Of a DNA stretch of 64,000 bases, positions 38,548 through 46,686 are shown piece by piece. Position 1 is the stretch's first letter; each line of letters starts with the position of its first letter. The DNA comes from Pseudodesulfovibrio profundus (lineage in GTDB: Bacteria; Desulfobacterota; Desulfovibrionia; Desulfovibrionales; Desulfovibrionaceae): the NCBI RefSeq assembly GCF_900217235.1, contig NZ_LT907975.1, forward strand, positions 4,104,906-4,168,905, given 5' to 3'. The notes under the pieces are model-generated. The model saw only the letters and a program-made list of their open reading frames with translations. It was not told where the DNA came from and did no database searches. The position numbers and the translations under genes are program-made.

Positions 38548-41500
38548 ATGTCTACTGAAATACACTCCCTGGACCCGAAGATTATTGCTCGGGGCAGGGA
38601 GTTTTTTGCGTCCATTTCCGGTGAATCTCCTTCAGTATTCAACAAGGGATGGTGGACTGGGAAGGTTATGGACTGGGCCATGAAGAATGAAGACTTCAAG
38701 GTGCAGATGTTCAGATTCGTTGACGTGCTGCCTTACCTGAATACCTCTGAATCGTTATCACGGCATATCGAAGAATATTTTTCCGGTGACGATTCCAATA
38801 TTCCTGACGTGCTCAAATGGGGCGCAACAAAAACGAAGATCGGTGGCGGACTTGTTGCCAAAGTCCTGAACAAGACCATTCGCTCCAATATAGAGACAAT
38901 GGCGCGACAGTTCATCATCGGCCAGACCTCGAAGGAAGCGGTCAAGGGTATCAAGAAGCTCCGTAAGGATGGTTTTACTTTCGTACTCGATCTCTTGGGA
39001 GAGGCCACAGTTTCTGAGGTTGAGTCCCAGGCTTATGTCGATGGGTATCTGGAGGTCCTCGATGCCATCCACAAGGAGGTTGGCAAGTGGAAGCCGGTTG
39101 GCGCTTCTTCCGGCGACATGGACTGGGGGCATGCTCCCATGGTTAATGTCGCGGTCAAACCTTCCGCATTCTACTCACAGTCCAAGCCCGTTGATGTTGA
39201 TGGCACGGCGCAGGGTATGATGGAACGGATCGAGCCTATCTACCGCAAGGTCATGGAGATGGGCGGTTTCATGTGTATTGATATGGAGTCTCTTAAGTAC
39301 AAGGAAGCCACTGTCGAACTCTACAAGCGCCTGCGCACCAAGTATGCAGACTACCCACACCTTGGTATAGTTTATCAGGCATATTTGAGAAGTGTGGATG
39401 AGGATGTCCGTGATCTGATCGACTGGGCACGGGAGAAGGAACTTCCGGTCTCGATTCGACTTGTCAAAGGCGCGTATTGGGATTTCGAGACCGTCATTGC
39501 CAAGCAGAACGGCTGGCCGATACCAGTCTGGGTCAATAAGCCCGAATCAGATATGGCATTTGAACGGGCATCCAAAACCATTTTGGAAAACAGTGATATT
39601 TGCCACTATGCCTGCGCATCGCACAATATTCGCTCAATCTCTTCGGTAATGGAAATTGCTACCGAGCTTGGCGTGCCTGAAGATAGATATGAGTTCCAGG
39701 TTCTGTACGGCATGGCCGAACCGGTTCGTAAAGGTCTCAAGAATGTGGCCAAGCGGGTTCGCCTATACTGCCCGTACGGCGACCTGCTGCCCGGCATGGC
39801 ATATCTTGTCCGCCGCCTGTTGGAGAATACAGCCAACGAGTCGTTCCTCAAGCAGACCTTCGCAGATGAAGCGGATATGGATCGCTTGCTGGAAAATCCG
39901 GAAGACACGCTGCGCCGTCAGTTGGAAAACAAGCCAGCTCCCAAGTTGAAGGCTGAGGGGATCGGAAAGTTCTCCAACCATCCATTTGCTGATTTTACCA
40001 TACCGGAAGAGCGCGACGCATACCCCGCCGCCATTGAACGTTTTCGATCCAATATCGGGCGCAAGGTGCCTCTGTTCATCAACGGAAAAGAAGTGGAAAC
40101 TTCTGACACACTCGATTCCTACAACCCGGCGAACCCCAATGAGGTCATTGGTTCGGTCTGTCAGGCTGGCATATCCGAAGTCGATCAGGCTGTTGAAGTC
40201 GCTTCGGAAGCATATCTGTCCTGGCGAGATGTGCCGCCCAAGGAGCGAGCCGAGGTCCTGCTCAAAGCGGCTCAGTATCTCAAGGATAACATCTATGACC
40301 TGTGCGCTGTTCAGATTCTCGAAGTCGGCAAACAGTGGGATCAAGCCCAGGCTGATGTTGCCGAAGCCATTGACTTTCTCGAATACTACGCACGCGAGAT
40401 GATCCGCCTTGGCGATCCGCGTCGGATGGGCAACGCCCCCGGTGAAATGAGTCATCTTTTCTATCAGGGTAAAGGTGTGGCGGCAGTTATAGCGCCGTGG
40501 AATTTCCCGCTGGCGATTTCCGTTGGAATGGTTTCTGCCGCCATCGTCGCCGGTTGTCCCGTGGTGTATAAGCCTTCGGGAATCTCTTCTGTTGTCGGTA
40601 ACGGCCTGGTTGATATGTGGAAGGCCGCCGGACTGCCGGATGGCGTTTTCAACTACTGCCCCGGACGTGGCTCTGTGATGGGCGATCACCTCGTTGATCA
40701 TCCGGATGTTTCCATCATTGCCTTTACCGGCTCCATGGAAGTCGGATTGCGTATTCAGGAGCGGGCAGCAGTTGTGCAGCCCGGGCAACAGCAATGCAAA
40801 AAGGTGATTGCAGAGATGGGCGGCAAAAACGCCATCATCATTGATGACGATGCCGATCTCGACGAAGCTGTCATCGGTGTTTTGTACTCCGCATTCGGAT
40901 TCCAGGGGCAGAAGTGTTCCGCCTGTTCAAGGGTGATTGTGCTTGATTCGATTTACGATCGTTTCATCAAGCGACTGACCGAAGCGGCCGAATCCGTCAA
41001 GCTTGGTCCTTCCGAGAATCCGGCAAACTACATGGGGCCGGTGGCTGACAGGGCTGCACAGGAAAACGTGTTGCGCTACGTCAAGATAGCCGAGGAAGAG
41101 GGAACTGTGCTGGTCAAGCGTGAGGTCTCCGACGACTTGAAGGCTACAGGCGGATGTTATGTCCCGATGACCATTGTTGAAGGGATTACCAAAGAACACC
41201 GCATTGCTCAGGAAGAGGTCTTTGGCCCAGTCCTTTCAGTCATGCGTGCCAAGGATATGGATGAGGCTCTCGACATTGCCAATTCCACCCGTTTCGCTTT
41301 GACCGGAGCTATATATTCTCGCAGTCCGGCCAATCTTGAACGTGCTTACAAAGAGTTCAGAGTTGGCAACCTGTATCTCAACAAACCGTCTGTTGGTGCC
41401 TTGGTCGAGCGGCACGCTTTCGGTGGGTTCAAAATGTCAGGCGTTGGTTCCAAGAGTGGTGGCCCCGATTACCTCTTGCAGTTCCTTGATCCTCGACTGG

Positions 41501-41565
41501 TCTGTGAAAACACCATGCGTCGTGGATTTGCACCTATCGAAGACGACGACGATTGGCTTAACTAA
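38548..41565 (+). CDS. putA: Bifunctional proline dehydrogenase / pyrroline-5-carboxylate dehydrogenase
   Basis: PutA oxidises proline to glutamate in two linked steps, using FAD and then NAD. Of the 1005 residues, about 60-445 form the proline dehydrogenase barrel (KVMEMGGFMCIDMESLKYKEATVELYKR and SIRLVKGAYWD). About 500-980 form the aldehyde dehydrogenase domain, with catalytic Cys790 in FQGQKCSAC and the general-base glutamate in AEMGGKNAIIID. There is no N-terminal DNA-binding domain, unlike E. coli PutA. AAGGAGCTGTCA precedes the ATG, and a terminator follows. Confidence 0.97.
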   Translation: MSTEIHSLDPKIIARGREFFASISGESPSVFNKGWWTGKVMDWAMKNEDFKVQMFRFVDVLPYLNTSESLSRHIEEYFSGDDSNIPDVLKWGATKTKIGGGLVAKVLNKTIRSNIETMARQFIIGQTSKEAVKGIKKLRKDGFTFVLDLLGEATVSEVESQAYVDGYLEVLDAIHKEVGKWKPVGASSGDMDWGHAPMVNVAVKPSAFYSQSKPVDVDGTAQGMMERIEPIYRKVMEMGGFMCIDMESLKYKEATVELYKRLRTKYADYPHLGIVYQAYLRSVDEDVRDLIDWAREKELPVSIRLVKGAYWDFETVIAKQNGWPIPVWVNKPESDMAFERASKTILENSDICHYACASHNIRSISSVMEIATELGVPEDRYEFQVLYGMAEPVRKGLKNVAKRVRLYCPYGDLLPGMAYLVRRLLENTANESFLKQTFADEADMDRLLENPEDTLRRQLENKPAPKLKAEGIGKFSNHPFADFTIPEERDAYPAAIERFRSNIGRKVPLFINGKEVETSDTLDSYNPANPNEVIGSVCQAGISEVDQAVEVASEAYLSWRDVPPKERAEVLLKAAQYLKDNIYDLCAVQILEVGKQWDQAQADVAEAIDFLEYYAREMIRLGDPRRMGNAPGEMSHLFYQGKGVAAVIAPWNFPLAISVGMVSAAIVAGCPVVYKPSGISSVVGNGLVDMWKAAGLPDGVFNYCPGRGSVMGDHLVDHPDVSIIAFTGSMEVGLRIQERAAVVQPGQQQCKKVIAEMGGKNAIIIDDDADLDEAVIGVLYSAFGFQGQKCSACSRVIVLDSIYDRFIKRLTEAAESVKLGPSENPANYMGPVADRAAQENVLRYVKIAEEEGTVLVKREVSDDLKATGGCYVPMTIVEGITKEHRIAQEEVFGPVLSVMRAKDMDEALDIANSTRFALTGAIYSRSPANLERAYKEFRVGNLYLNKPSVGALVERHAFGGFKMSGVGSKSGGPDYLLQFLDPRLVCENTMRRGFAPIEDDDDWLN

Positions 41566-41574
41566 GCTAACCAA

Positions 41575-41617
41575 TAAAAAAAGGCCCGTCAGAGAGAATC
41601 TCTGGCGGGCCTTATTT
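41575..41617. terminator. Bidirectional terminator between putA and the GNAT gene
   Basis: A 15-bp stem (41581-41595 with 41599-41613, one G-T pair) closed by a GAA loop is flanked by a run of As on the left and TTATTT on the right. It serves converging putA and the minus-strand rpe-uup-GNAT group. Confidence 0.9.
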
Positions 41618-41629
41618 GTGCGCTACACC

Positions 41630-42130
41630 TTATGAAATTTGAAGTGGGAGAGCCATTTCATGCCATTCGGCTCCACCGTGGTTGGACTCGGAGACCCCGG
41701 AATCCTTGAAGCCCAGACGGCCGTAGAAGTCGATAAGCTCTTTCTTGCAAAGCAGTAAAATCTGAGACTTGCCCAGCTCTCTGGATTGTTCGATGAAACG
41801 TTCCATCAATTTGTATGCAATACCGCGCTTACGGTACTCCGGATGCACTGACAGCGAAAAGATGACAATGTTGTGCCCATCGGGATCGTGTCCGATGAGT
41901 TGCTTGAATTCCTCGTCCGTGATGTCGTCTTTATTGGTGGAACCACTGTTCACCTGTGCGACAATCTTACCGTCGCACTCTGCTACGAAAAACCCTTCAG
42001 GGTAGTCGTTGATGCGATTGCGCAGCGAGGAGGTCCATGCCGCTTCAGAGGGCGGAAAAGACAGACATTCTACAGTGTGGCAGGCAGTAAGGTCGTCGGG
42101 CTCGACCATGCGGATGGTAATGTCAGACAT
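41630..42130 (-). CDS. GNAT-family N-acetyltransferase
   Basis: The 166-residue protein has the GNAT fold with motif A FSLSVHPEYRKRGIAYKLMERFI, which binds acetyl-CoA (R-x-x-G-I-A), and motif B with LIDFYGRLGFKDSG. The N-terminus (MVEPDDLTACHTVECLSFPPSEAA) resembles the AANAT-like branch that acetylates amines such as spermidine or arylalkylamines. It starts four bases after the uup stop and is thus cotranscribed. The substrate is not known. Confidence 0.9.
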   Translation of the reverse strand: MSDITIRMVEPDDLTACHTVECLSFPPSEAAWTSSLRNRINDYPEGFFVAECDGKIVAQVNSGSTNKDDITDEEFKQLIGHDPDGHNIVIFSLSVHPEYRKRGIAYKLMERFIEQSRELGKSQILLLCKKELIDFYGRLGFKDSGVSESNHGGAEWHEMALPLQIS

Positions 42131-42134
42131 GTGA

Positions 42135-44063
42135 TTAATCCAGATCTACGCCTTCAAGGGCGGCTTCAAGTTCTTCCCAGGTTTCGTAAGCTGTTTCTAG
42201 CTCCGTTTCTACCTCTTCCAAACGACGCTGATCAGCGGCCATTTCATCGCCACTGTGTTTGAAATAATCGGGCGCGGACATTTTTGTCTGCAACTGTTCC
42301 AACTCTTCTTCCAGGCTTTCTATGAGCTTGGGGAGGGTATTGAGTTGTTCGCGCTTTTTTTCGAGCTCATATTTTTCCTTGAAGCTCAGTTTCTTTGATG
42401 CGGGCTTAGCCGGTTTCTTCTCAGGCTTTGGCTTGCACGCTTTTACTGGCTCAGGTGTGGTGTCAGGGCGTTGTCTGACCCAGTCGTCATAGCCGCCAAC
42501 ATACTCGGCCACATGACCATTCCCTTCAAAGGCGATCGTGGATGTGACGACGTTGTTGAGGAAGGCTCTGTCATGGCTGACCAGCAGCAGGGTGCCGGGG
42601 TAATCCATGAGCAATTCTTCCAACAGGTCCAGTGTTTCGGCATCAAGGTCGTTGGTCGGTTCATCCATCACCAGCACATTGGATGGTCTGGTGAAAAGAC
42701 GAGCAAGGAGCAGTCTGTTGCGCTCGCCACCGGAAAGGACCGACACGGGAACAGTGGCTCTGTCTGGAGTGAAGAGGAAATTTTTGAGATGGCTCATGAC
42801 ATGGCGTCGATGACCATTTATTTCAACAAAGTCATTGCCGTCCGCGACATTGTGACGAGCGCTTTTGGTCTCATCAAGCTGCTCGCGTAATTGATCAAAA
42901 TAGTTGATCTGAAGATTGACGCCATGCCTGATGGTACCGGACTGGGGGTCGGCTTCTCCCAGCAGGATATTCAGGAGGGTGGTTTTGCCGATCCCGTTAG
43001 GACCGATCAACCCTATTTTATCCCCGCGCATGATTGTGGTCGAAAAGTCGCTGATGAGCATCGTGTCCGAATATCCGAAACAGATGTTCTGGGCTTCAAC
43101 CACCATTTTTCCTGTCCGGTCGGCTTCCTGGATCACCATCTTGACCTGACCGGTACGCTCACGGCGCTGCCTGCGTTCTTCACGCATTTTTCTCAAGTCG
43201 CGAACACGCCCCATGTTTCGTGTTCTGCGGGCTTTGATGCCCTGACGAATCCATGTCTCTTCTTCGGCCAGCTTTTTGTCGAAATTGTGGTTCTGTTTGG
43301 CTTCAGCTTCCAGGTCGGCTTCTTTGCGTTCAAGATAGGTAGTATAGTTGCATTCCCAGTTGAATAAACGGCCGCGGTCCAGTTCCACAATGCGCGTGGC
43401 AATCTTCTGTAAAAAGGCACGATCGTGAGTCACGAAAAGAAGGGCCGTATTCTGGCGAAGCAAAAAGTCTTCAAGCCACTCAATGGACTCGACATCCAGA
43501 TGGTTGGTGGGTTCGTCCAGAATGAGTAGATCAGGGTGCGTTACAAGGGCACGCGCCAACAATGCTCGACGCTTGGTTCCCCCGGAAAGAGAGCCGAATG
43601 CCTCGTCGCCATCCAGTTTCAGATGGGACAGCACGGTCTCAATGGTTTGATGATGTGGCCATCCGCCGGCTTCCTCCAGCACATGCTGCGAACGCTCCAT
43701 GCGCGCTACCAATTCGGCCTGATTGTCTTGGACCGTACTGAGCGCACGAACAGCATCGTGATATGCGGAGAGGTGTTCACCGACTTTTCCAAGCCCTTGT
43801 GCGGCAACGTCATACACAGACCCTTCCAGGTCCTGTGGAATCTCTTGGGGGAGCATGGCTATTTTTGCTCCCTTGGCATAATCGACGCTGCCGGTGTCCG
43901 GCGCAAGGGAGCCATCGATGATGGACAGCAGTGTCGATTTTCCCTCACCGTTTCTGCCGAGCAGGCAAACGCGCTCGCCTGGCTCAATTTGCATGGAGAC
44001 CCCATTGAGCAGAACGGTGCCGGTGAAGTTGATGGATATGTCGCGAAGGCTGATGACGGCCAT
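42135..44063 (-). CDS. uup: ABC-F ATPase Uup
   Basis: Uup is a soluble ABC-F protein linked to ribosome function and DNA integrity. The ATG at 44063 with AAGGG upstream gives 642 residues and the standard N-terminus MAVISLRDISINF. It has two ATP sites: Walker A GRNGEGKS at residues 36-43 and GPNGIGKT in the second half, each with an LSGG signature (LSGGTKRRALLARAL and LSGGERNRLLLARLF), the long linker with WIRQGIKARRTRN, and the Uup-type C-terminal coiled coil. It follows rpe by 52 bases. Confidence 0.94.
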   Translation of the reverse strand: MAVISLRDISINFTGTVLLNGVSMQIEPGERVCLLGRNGEGKSTLLSIIDGSLAPDTGSVDYAKGAKIAMLPQEIPQDLEGSVYDVAAQGLGKVGEHLSAYHDAVRALSTVQDNQAELVARMERSQHVLEEAGGWPHHQTIETVLSHLKLDGDEAFGSLSGGTKRRALLARALVTHPDLLILDEPTNHLDVESIEWLEDFLLRQNTALLFVTHDRAFLQKIATRIVELDRGRLFNWECNYTTYLERKEADLEAEAKQNHNFDKKLAEEETWIRQGIKARRTRNMGRVRDLRKMREERRQRRERTGQVKMVIQEADRTGKMVVEAQNICFGYSDTMLISDFSTTIMRGDKIGLIGPNGIGKTTLLNILLGEADPQSGTIRHGVNLQINYFDQLREQLDETKSARHNVADGNDFVEINGHRRHVMSHLKNFLFTPDRATVPVSVLSGGERNRLLLARLFTRPSNVLVMDEPTNDLDAETLDLLEELLMDYPGTLLLVSHDRAFLNNVVTSTIAFEGNGHVAEYVGGYDDWVRQRPDTTPEPVKACKPKPEKKPAKPASKKLSFKEKYELEKKREQLNTLPKLIESLEEELEQLQTKMSAPDYFKHSGDEMAADQRRLEEVETELETAYETWEELEAALEGVDLD

Positions 44064-44077
44064 GGTTCCCTTGGGAG

Positions 44078-44097
44078 AAGGGGGAGTGATCCCCCTT
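44078..44097 (-). promoter_or_regulatory. GC-rich hairpin before uup
   Basis: AAGGGGG (44078-44084) and CCCCCTT (44091-44097) enclose a six-base loop, just upstream of the uup binding site and after the rpe stop. No T-run follows on the minus strand. ABC-F genes are sometimes attenuated, but nothing here proves that. Confidence 0.4.
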
Positions 44098-44115
44098 ACA
44101 CTTGAGCTGTATGAA

Positions 44116-44766
44116 TTATTTGCAGGCTTCCTGAAACGTTTTGAGGCGCTCTGCGTATGGCGGGTAGCCGAAGAAGGCAGAGCCGGAAACGAGAACATCA
44201 ACGCCTGCAGCGGTCAGTTCCCCGGCGTTTTCTGCAGTCACGCCGCCATCGATCTGGATGAGTGTGTCAGCACCGGCATCAACAATCATTTTCTTGAGTT
44301 CCTTGACCTTGTCGAGACAGAAGGGAATGAACTTCTGGCCCCCGAAGCCCGGGTTGACCGACATGATCAGAACCATGTGAAGTTGCGGGAGCAGGTACTT
44401 GATGGTCTCAAGCGGCGTGTGCGGATTGAGAGCCACAGCCGGTTTTTTCCCTGTTTCGGCGATCTGGGAGCAGACACGCTCCAGGTGGTCGCACGCCTCG
44501 GCGTGAACGCAGATGAGGTCGGCGCCGGCATTGGCGAAGTCCGTGATGTATCGTCCCGGATCCTTGATCATGAGGTGACAGTCGAAAAAGAGGTTCGACT
44601 TTTGGCGCATCGCCTTGATGATTGGCGGACCAAAGGTGATGTTCGGTACGAAAACGCCATCCATAATGTCAAGATGGACCCATTCAAGGCCTGCTTTCTC
44701 TAGTGCTTTCAGTTCGTTTTCCATATTGGCGAAATCGGACGAAAGCATGGAGGGGGAAAGAATCAT
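44116..44766 (-). CDS. rpe: Ribulose-phosphate 3-epimerase
   Basis: Rpe interconverts ribulose 5-phosphate and xylulose 5-phosphate in the pentose phosphate pathway. The ATG at 44766 with GGAG seven bases upstream gives 216 residues; the open frame upstream to 44874 has no family similarity. The TIM-barrel signatures are clear: LSSDFANMENEL, HLDIMDGVFVPNITFG with metal-binding residues, the FDCHLMI histidine and MSVNPGFGGQKF. It leads the rpe-uup-GNAT group. Confidence 0.96.
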   Translation of the reverse strand: MILSPSMLSSDFANMENELKALEKAGLEWVHLDIMDGVFVPNITFGPPIIKAMRQKSNLFFDCHLMIKDPGRYITDFANAGADLICVHAEACDHLERVCSQIAETGKKPAVALNPHTPLETIKYLLPQLHMVLIMSVNPGFGGQKFIPFCLDKVKELKKMIVDAGADTLIQIDGGVTAENAGELTAAGVDVLVSGSAFFGYPPYAERLKTFQEACK

Positions 44767-44941
44767 GATAGAGCTCCACTGCTGTGATTTGATTGCTTGG
44801 ATTTGTGTAACGGAGACCGTCGCGGTACGCAAGGTGGAAACGTACATTACAGCCGCAAGATAACGGGCTTGCAATAAATCTGCATATCAATAAGGTTCAG
44901 CGACTTTTGATCAATACAGTTTATAATATTGAGTGGTGGGG

Positions 44942-45748
44942 ATGGTTACTCATATTTGTAGATACCTGATGGTATTTTTTCTTTTCCAATGTGCGCTTGT
45001 GAATGGGACCGCTCGAGCGGGTGAGTTCAAGGCATATGTCGGTGAAATTCCACCTTTGATTTATCTCAATGATGCTGGACTTGCTCGTGGAGCCGTCGTC
45101 GATGTTGTTGTTGAAGCCATGGAAATGGCTGGTATCCCTCTTGATCAGGATAGCGATATTGCGTCCATCAGTTGGGCCCGGGCTATCGAGGATGTAGAAT
45201 ACACACCTCGCACAATGATCTTCTGCATGGCGCGGACAGAGCAACGGGAAGACCGCTTCAAATGGGTTGGCCCTGTTGCCGAAATGAATGTCGGGTTGGT
45301 TGCCATGAAGCACTCGAGTGTCTCCATTTCTGACAAGGATGATGTTCGCAAATATCGTATTGGCGTCATACGGAGCAGTGGGCCGGTTGATATTCTCGAA
45401 AGTGAGTACGGTGTGCTGAAGGAGAACTTGACGCAGGTTGCTTCAGATGAACTGCAGTTCAGGATGCTTAAAGCTGGACGAGTCGATTTGATTACTCAGG
45501 CTGATATTGCAGCCCCGGTGTTGATTCGCGAGATGGGCATGCCTTCTGGTGCGTATGAGATGGTGCATGTCCTGCAACACCTGTATCTTTACGTTGCGTT
45601 CAATAAACAGACGGACGATGAACTGTTGGAAAAGGTGCGGGAGGCCATAGGGGAATTGCGGTCGTCGGAAGATGGTGCCCCGAGTCGTTATGATCTTTTG
45701 TTACGAAAACATGCTCCAGAAGAGCCGTTGCCATATCGGGCAAAATAG
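44942..45748 (+). CDS. Periplasmic solute-binding protein, family 3 type
   Basis: The protein has a signal peptide (hydrophobic YLMVFFLFQCALVNG, likely cut after ARA) and a type 2 periplasmic-binding domain (FKAYVGEIPPLIYLNDAGLARGAVVDVVVEAME and the later KYRIGVIRSSGPVDILE). About 268 residues from this ATG; GTG codons at 44933 and 44936 are alternatives. No permease or ATPase is adjacent, so it may serve a distant transporter or act as a sensor. A perfect TATAAT (44922-44927) lies very close upstream. Confidence 0.85.
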   Translation: MVTHICRYLMVFFLFQCALVNGTARAGEFKAYVGEIPPLIYLNDAGLARGAVVDVVVEAMEMAGIPLDQDSDIASISWARAIEDVEYTPRTMIFCMARTEQREDRFKWVGPVAEMNVGLVAMKHSSVSISDKDDVRKYRIGVIRSSGPVDILESEYGVLKENLTQVASDELQFRMLKAGRVDLITQADIAAPVLIREMGMPSGAYEMVHVLQHLYLYVAFNKQTDDELLEKVREAIGELRSSEDGAPSRYDLLLRKHAPEEPLPYRAK

Positions 45749-45750
45749 TG

Positions 45751-45786
45751 AAACGCCCTCAGTATTTCTACTGAGGGCGTTTTTTT
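45751..45786 (+). terminator. Terminator after the solute-binding protein gene
   Basis: A perfect 14-bp stem (AAACGCCCTCAGTA at 45751-45764 with 45769-45782), a TTTC loop and a T-run end the plus-strand gene directly before the converging minus-strand membrane-protein gene. Confidence 0.95.
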
Positions 45787-46108
45787 ATTTCTCAAAAACT
45801 ATTTTGTTGCGGATCAAGCCGATCAAACAACCGAGTACCACTGATATGACGAGTATGTATGCCCATGCTGAAGGAGCTTGCACTGAAACCAGTACCATCA
45901 GGGGGAGTGAAGTTAACCCGCCGATGATGGCCCCGGAGAGCCAGTTGTAGGTTGGCAGTTTGGTATGAGTGACCAGTATGCCCAGTACCAGCCAATGAAG
46001 AAAGGCGGCGATGAGCGTCTGCCAGTTCAGATTCTGGAAGGCCATGGGGATACCACCGATGATTCCTGCGGCTGATCCCAGCATCAGTGATTTTATGAAC
46101 CGTTCCAT
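45785..46108 (-). CDS. Small integral membrane protein, function unknown
   Basis: The 107-residue protein is mostly hydrophobic with about four predicted membrane segments (around residues 7-25, 30-47, 57-75 and 80-101) and a small-residue-rich start (LGSAAGIIGGIPMAF). It begins 17 bases after the ahbA stop and so ends the hemB-ahbD-ahbA direction. I do not recognise a family. A link to heme synthesis is possible from position only. Confidence 0.75.
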   Translation of the reverse strand: MERFIKSLMLGSAAGIIGGIPMAFQNLNWQTLIAAFLHWLVLGILVTHTKLPTYNWLSGAIIGGLTSLPLMVLVSVQAPSAWAYILVISVVLGCLIGLIRNKIVFEK

Positions 46109-46125
46109 ACCTTGCTCCCAATCTT

Positions 46126-46575
46126 TTACTTGTTCATCTTGAAATCGACTTTGATCTTGAACAATTTTTCTGCAGGAAGGTTAAGAATCTTGATTCCTGT
46201 TTTAGCGGTGATGGAATCAAGGATCGATTCCACGGCATCCATATCCGGTGCGATGAGTGCGAACCAGATGTTGAATTCGTTTTCACGCAGATAGTTATGC
46301 GTTACGCCGTCGTGTTTGTTCACCTCGGCAACGAACTCTTCCATCTTGTCCTCGGGGCATGATGCCGCACACAGAGTGGACTGCCAGCCAAGTGTCTTGG
46401 AAGTGAAGTTCGCTCCCATGCGACGGATGACACCGGACTTCTTGAGATCGCGGACACGTTCAAGTACTTCGGATTCGGATAAACCGACCTGTTTACCGAC
46501 TTCTTCATAAGGACGCGACGCAATAGGGAAGTGTGATTGGATTATATCGAGAATCTGCTTGTCGTAGTTGTCCAT
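46126..46575 (-). CDS. ahbA: Siroheme decarboxylase subunit, AhbA-like
   Basis: Siroheme decarboxylase removes two acetate carboxyls from siroheme to give 12,18-didecarboxysiroheme in the alternative heme route. The 149-residue protein has the AsnC/Lrp-like fold of the family: a helix-turn-helix-like N-terminus (YEEVGKQVGLSESEVLERVRDLKKSGVIRRMGANF) and the GVTHNYLRENEFNIWFALI core. In Desulfovibrio the enzyme is an AhbA-AhbB heterodimer; only one subunit is found here, and the AhbA assignment is by sequence style. It lies downstream of ahbD. Confidence 0.8.
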   Translation of the reverse strand: MDNYDKQILDIIQSHFPIASRPYEEVGKQVGLSESEVLERVRDLKKSGVIRRMGANFTSKTLGWQSTLCAASCPEDKMEEFVAEVNKHDGVTHNYLRENEFNIWFALIAPDMDAVESILDSITAKTGIKILNLPAEKLFKIKVDFKMNK

Positions 46576-46642
46576 CGGAACTGACTCCAGCGGCTTGCGG
46601 GGCTTTCCTGAAGCGGAATGATTGCCCGGTATTGTTAAGCGT

Positions 46643-46672
46643 GGAGAAGAGGAGGTGTACCCCCTCTTCTCC
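46643..46672 (-). promoter_or_regulatory. Hairpin between ahbD and ahbA
   Basis: A 10-bp stem (GGAGAAGAGG at 46643-46652 with 46663-46672) lies in the 111-base gap. No T-run follows on the minus strand, so it looks like a processing or stability element inside the message rather than a terminator. Confidence 0.45.
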
Positions 46673-46686
46673 GCGGCGAATGCTAT

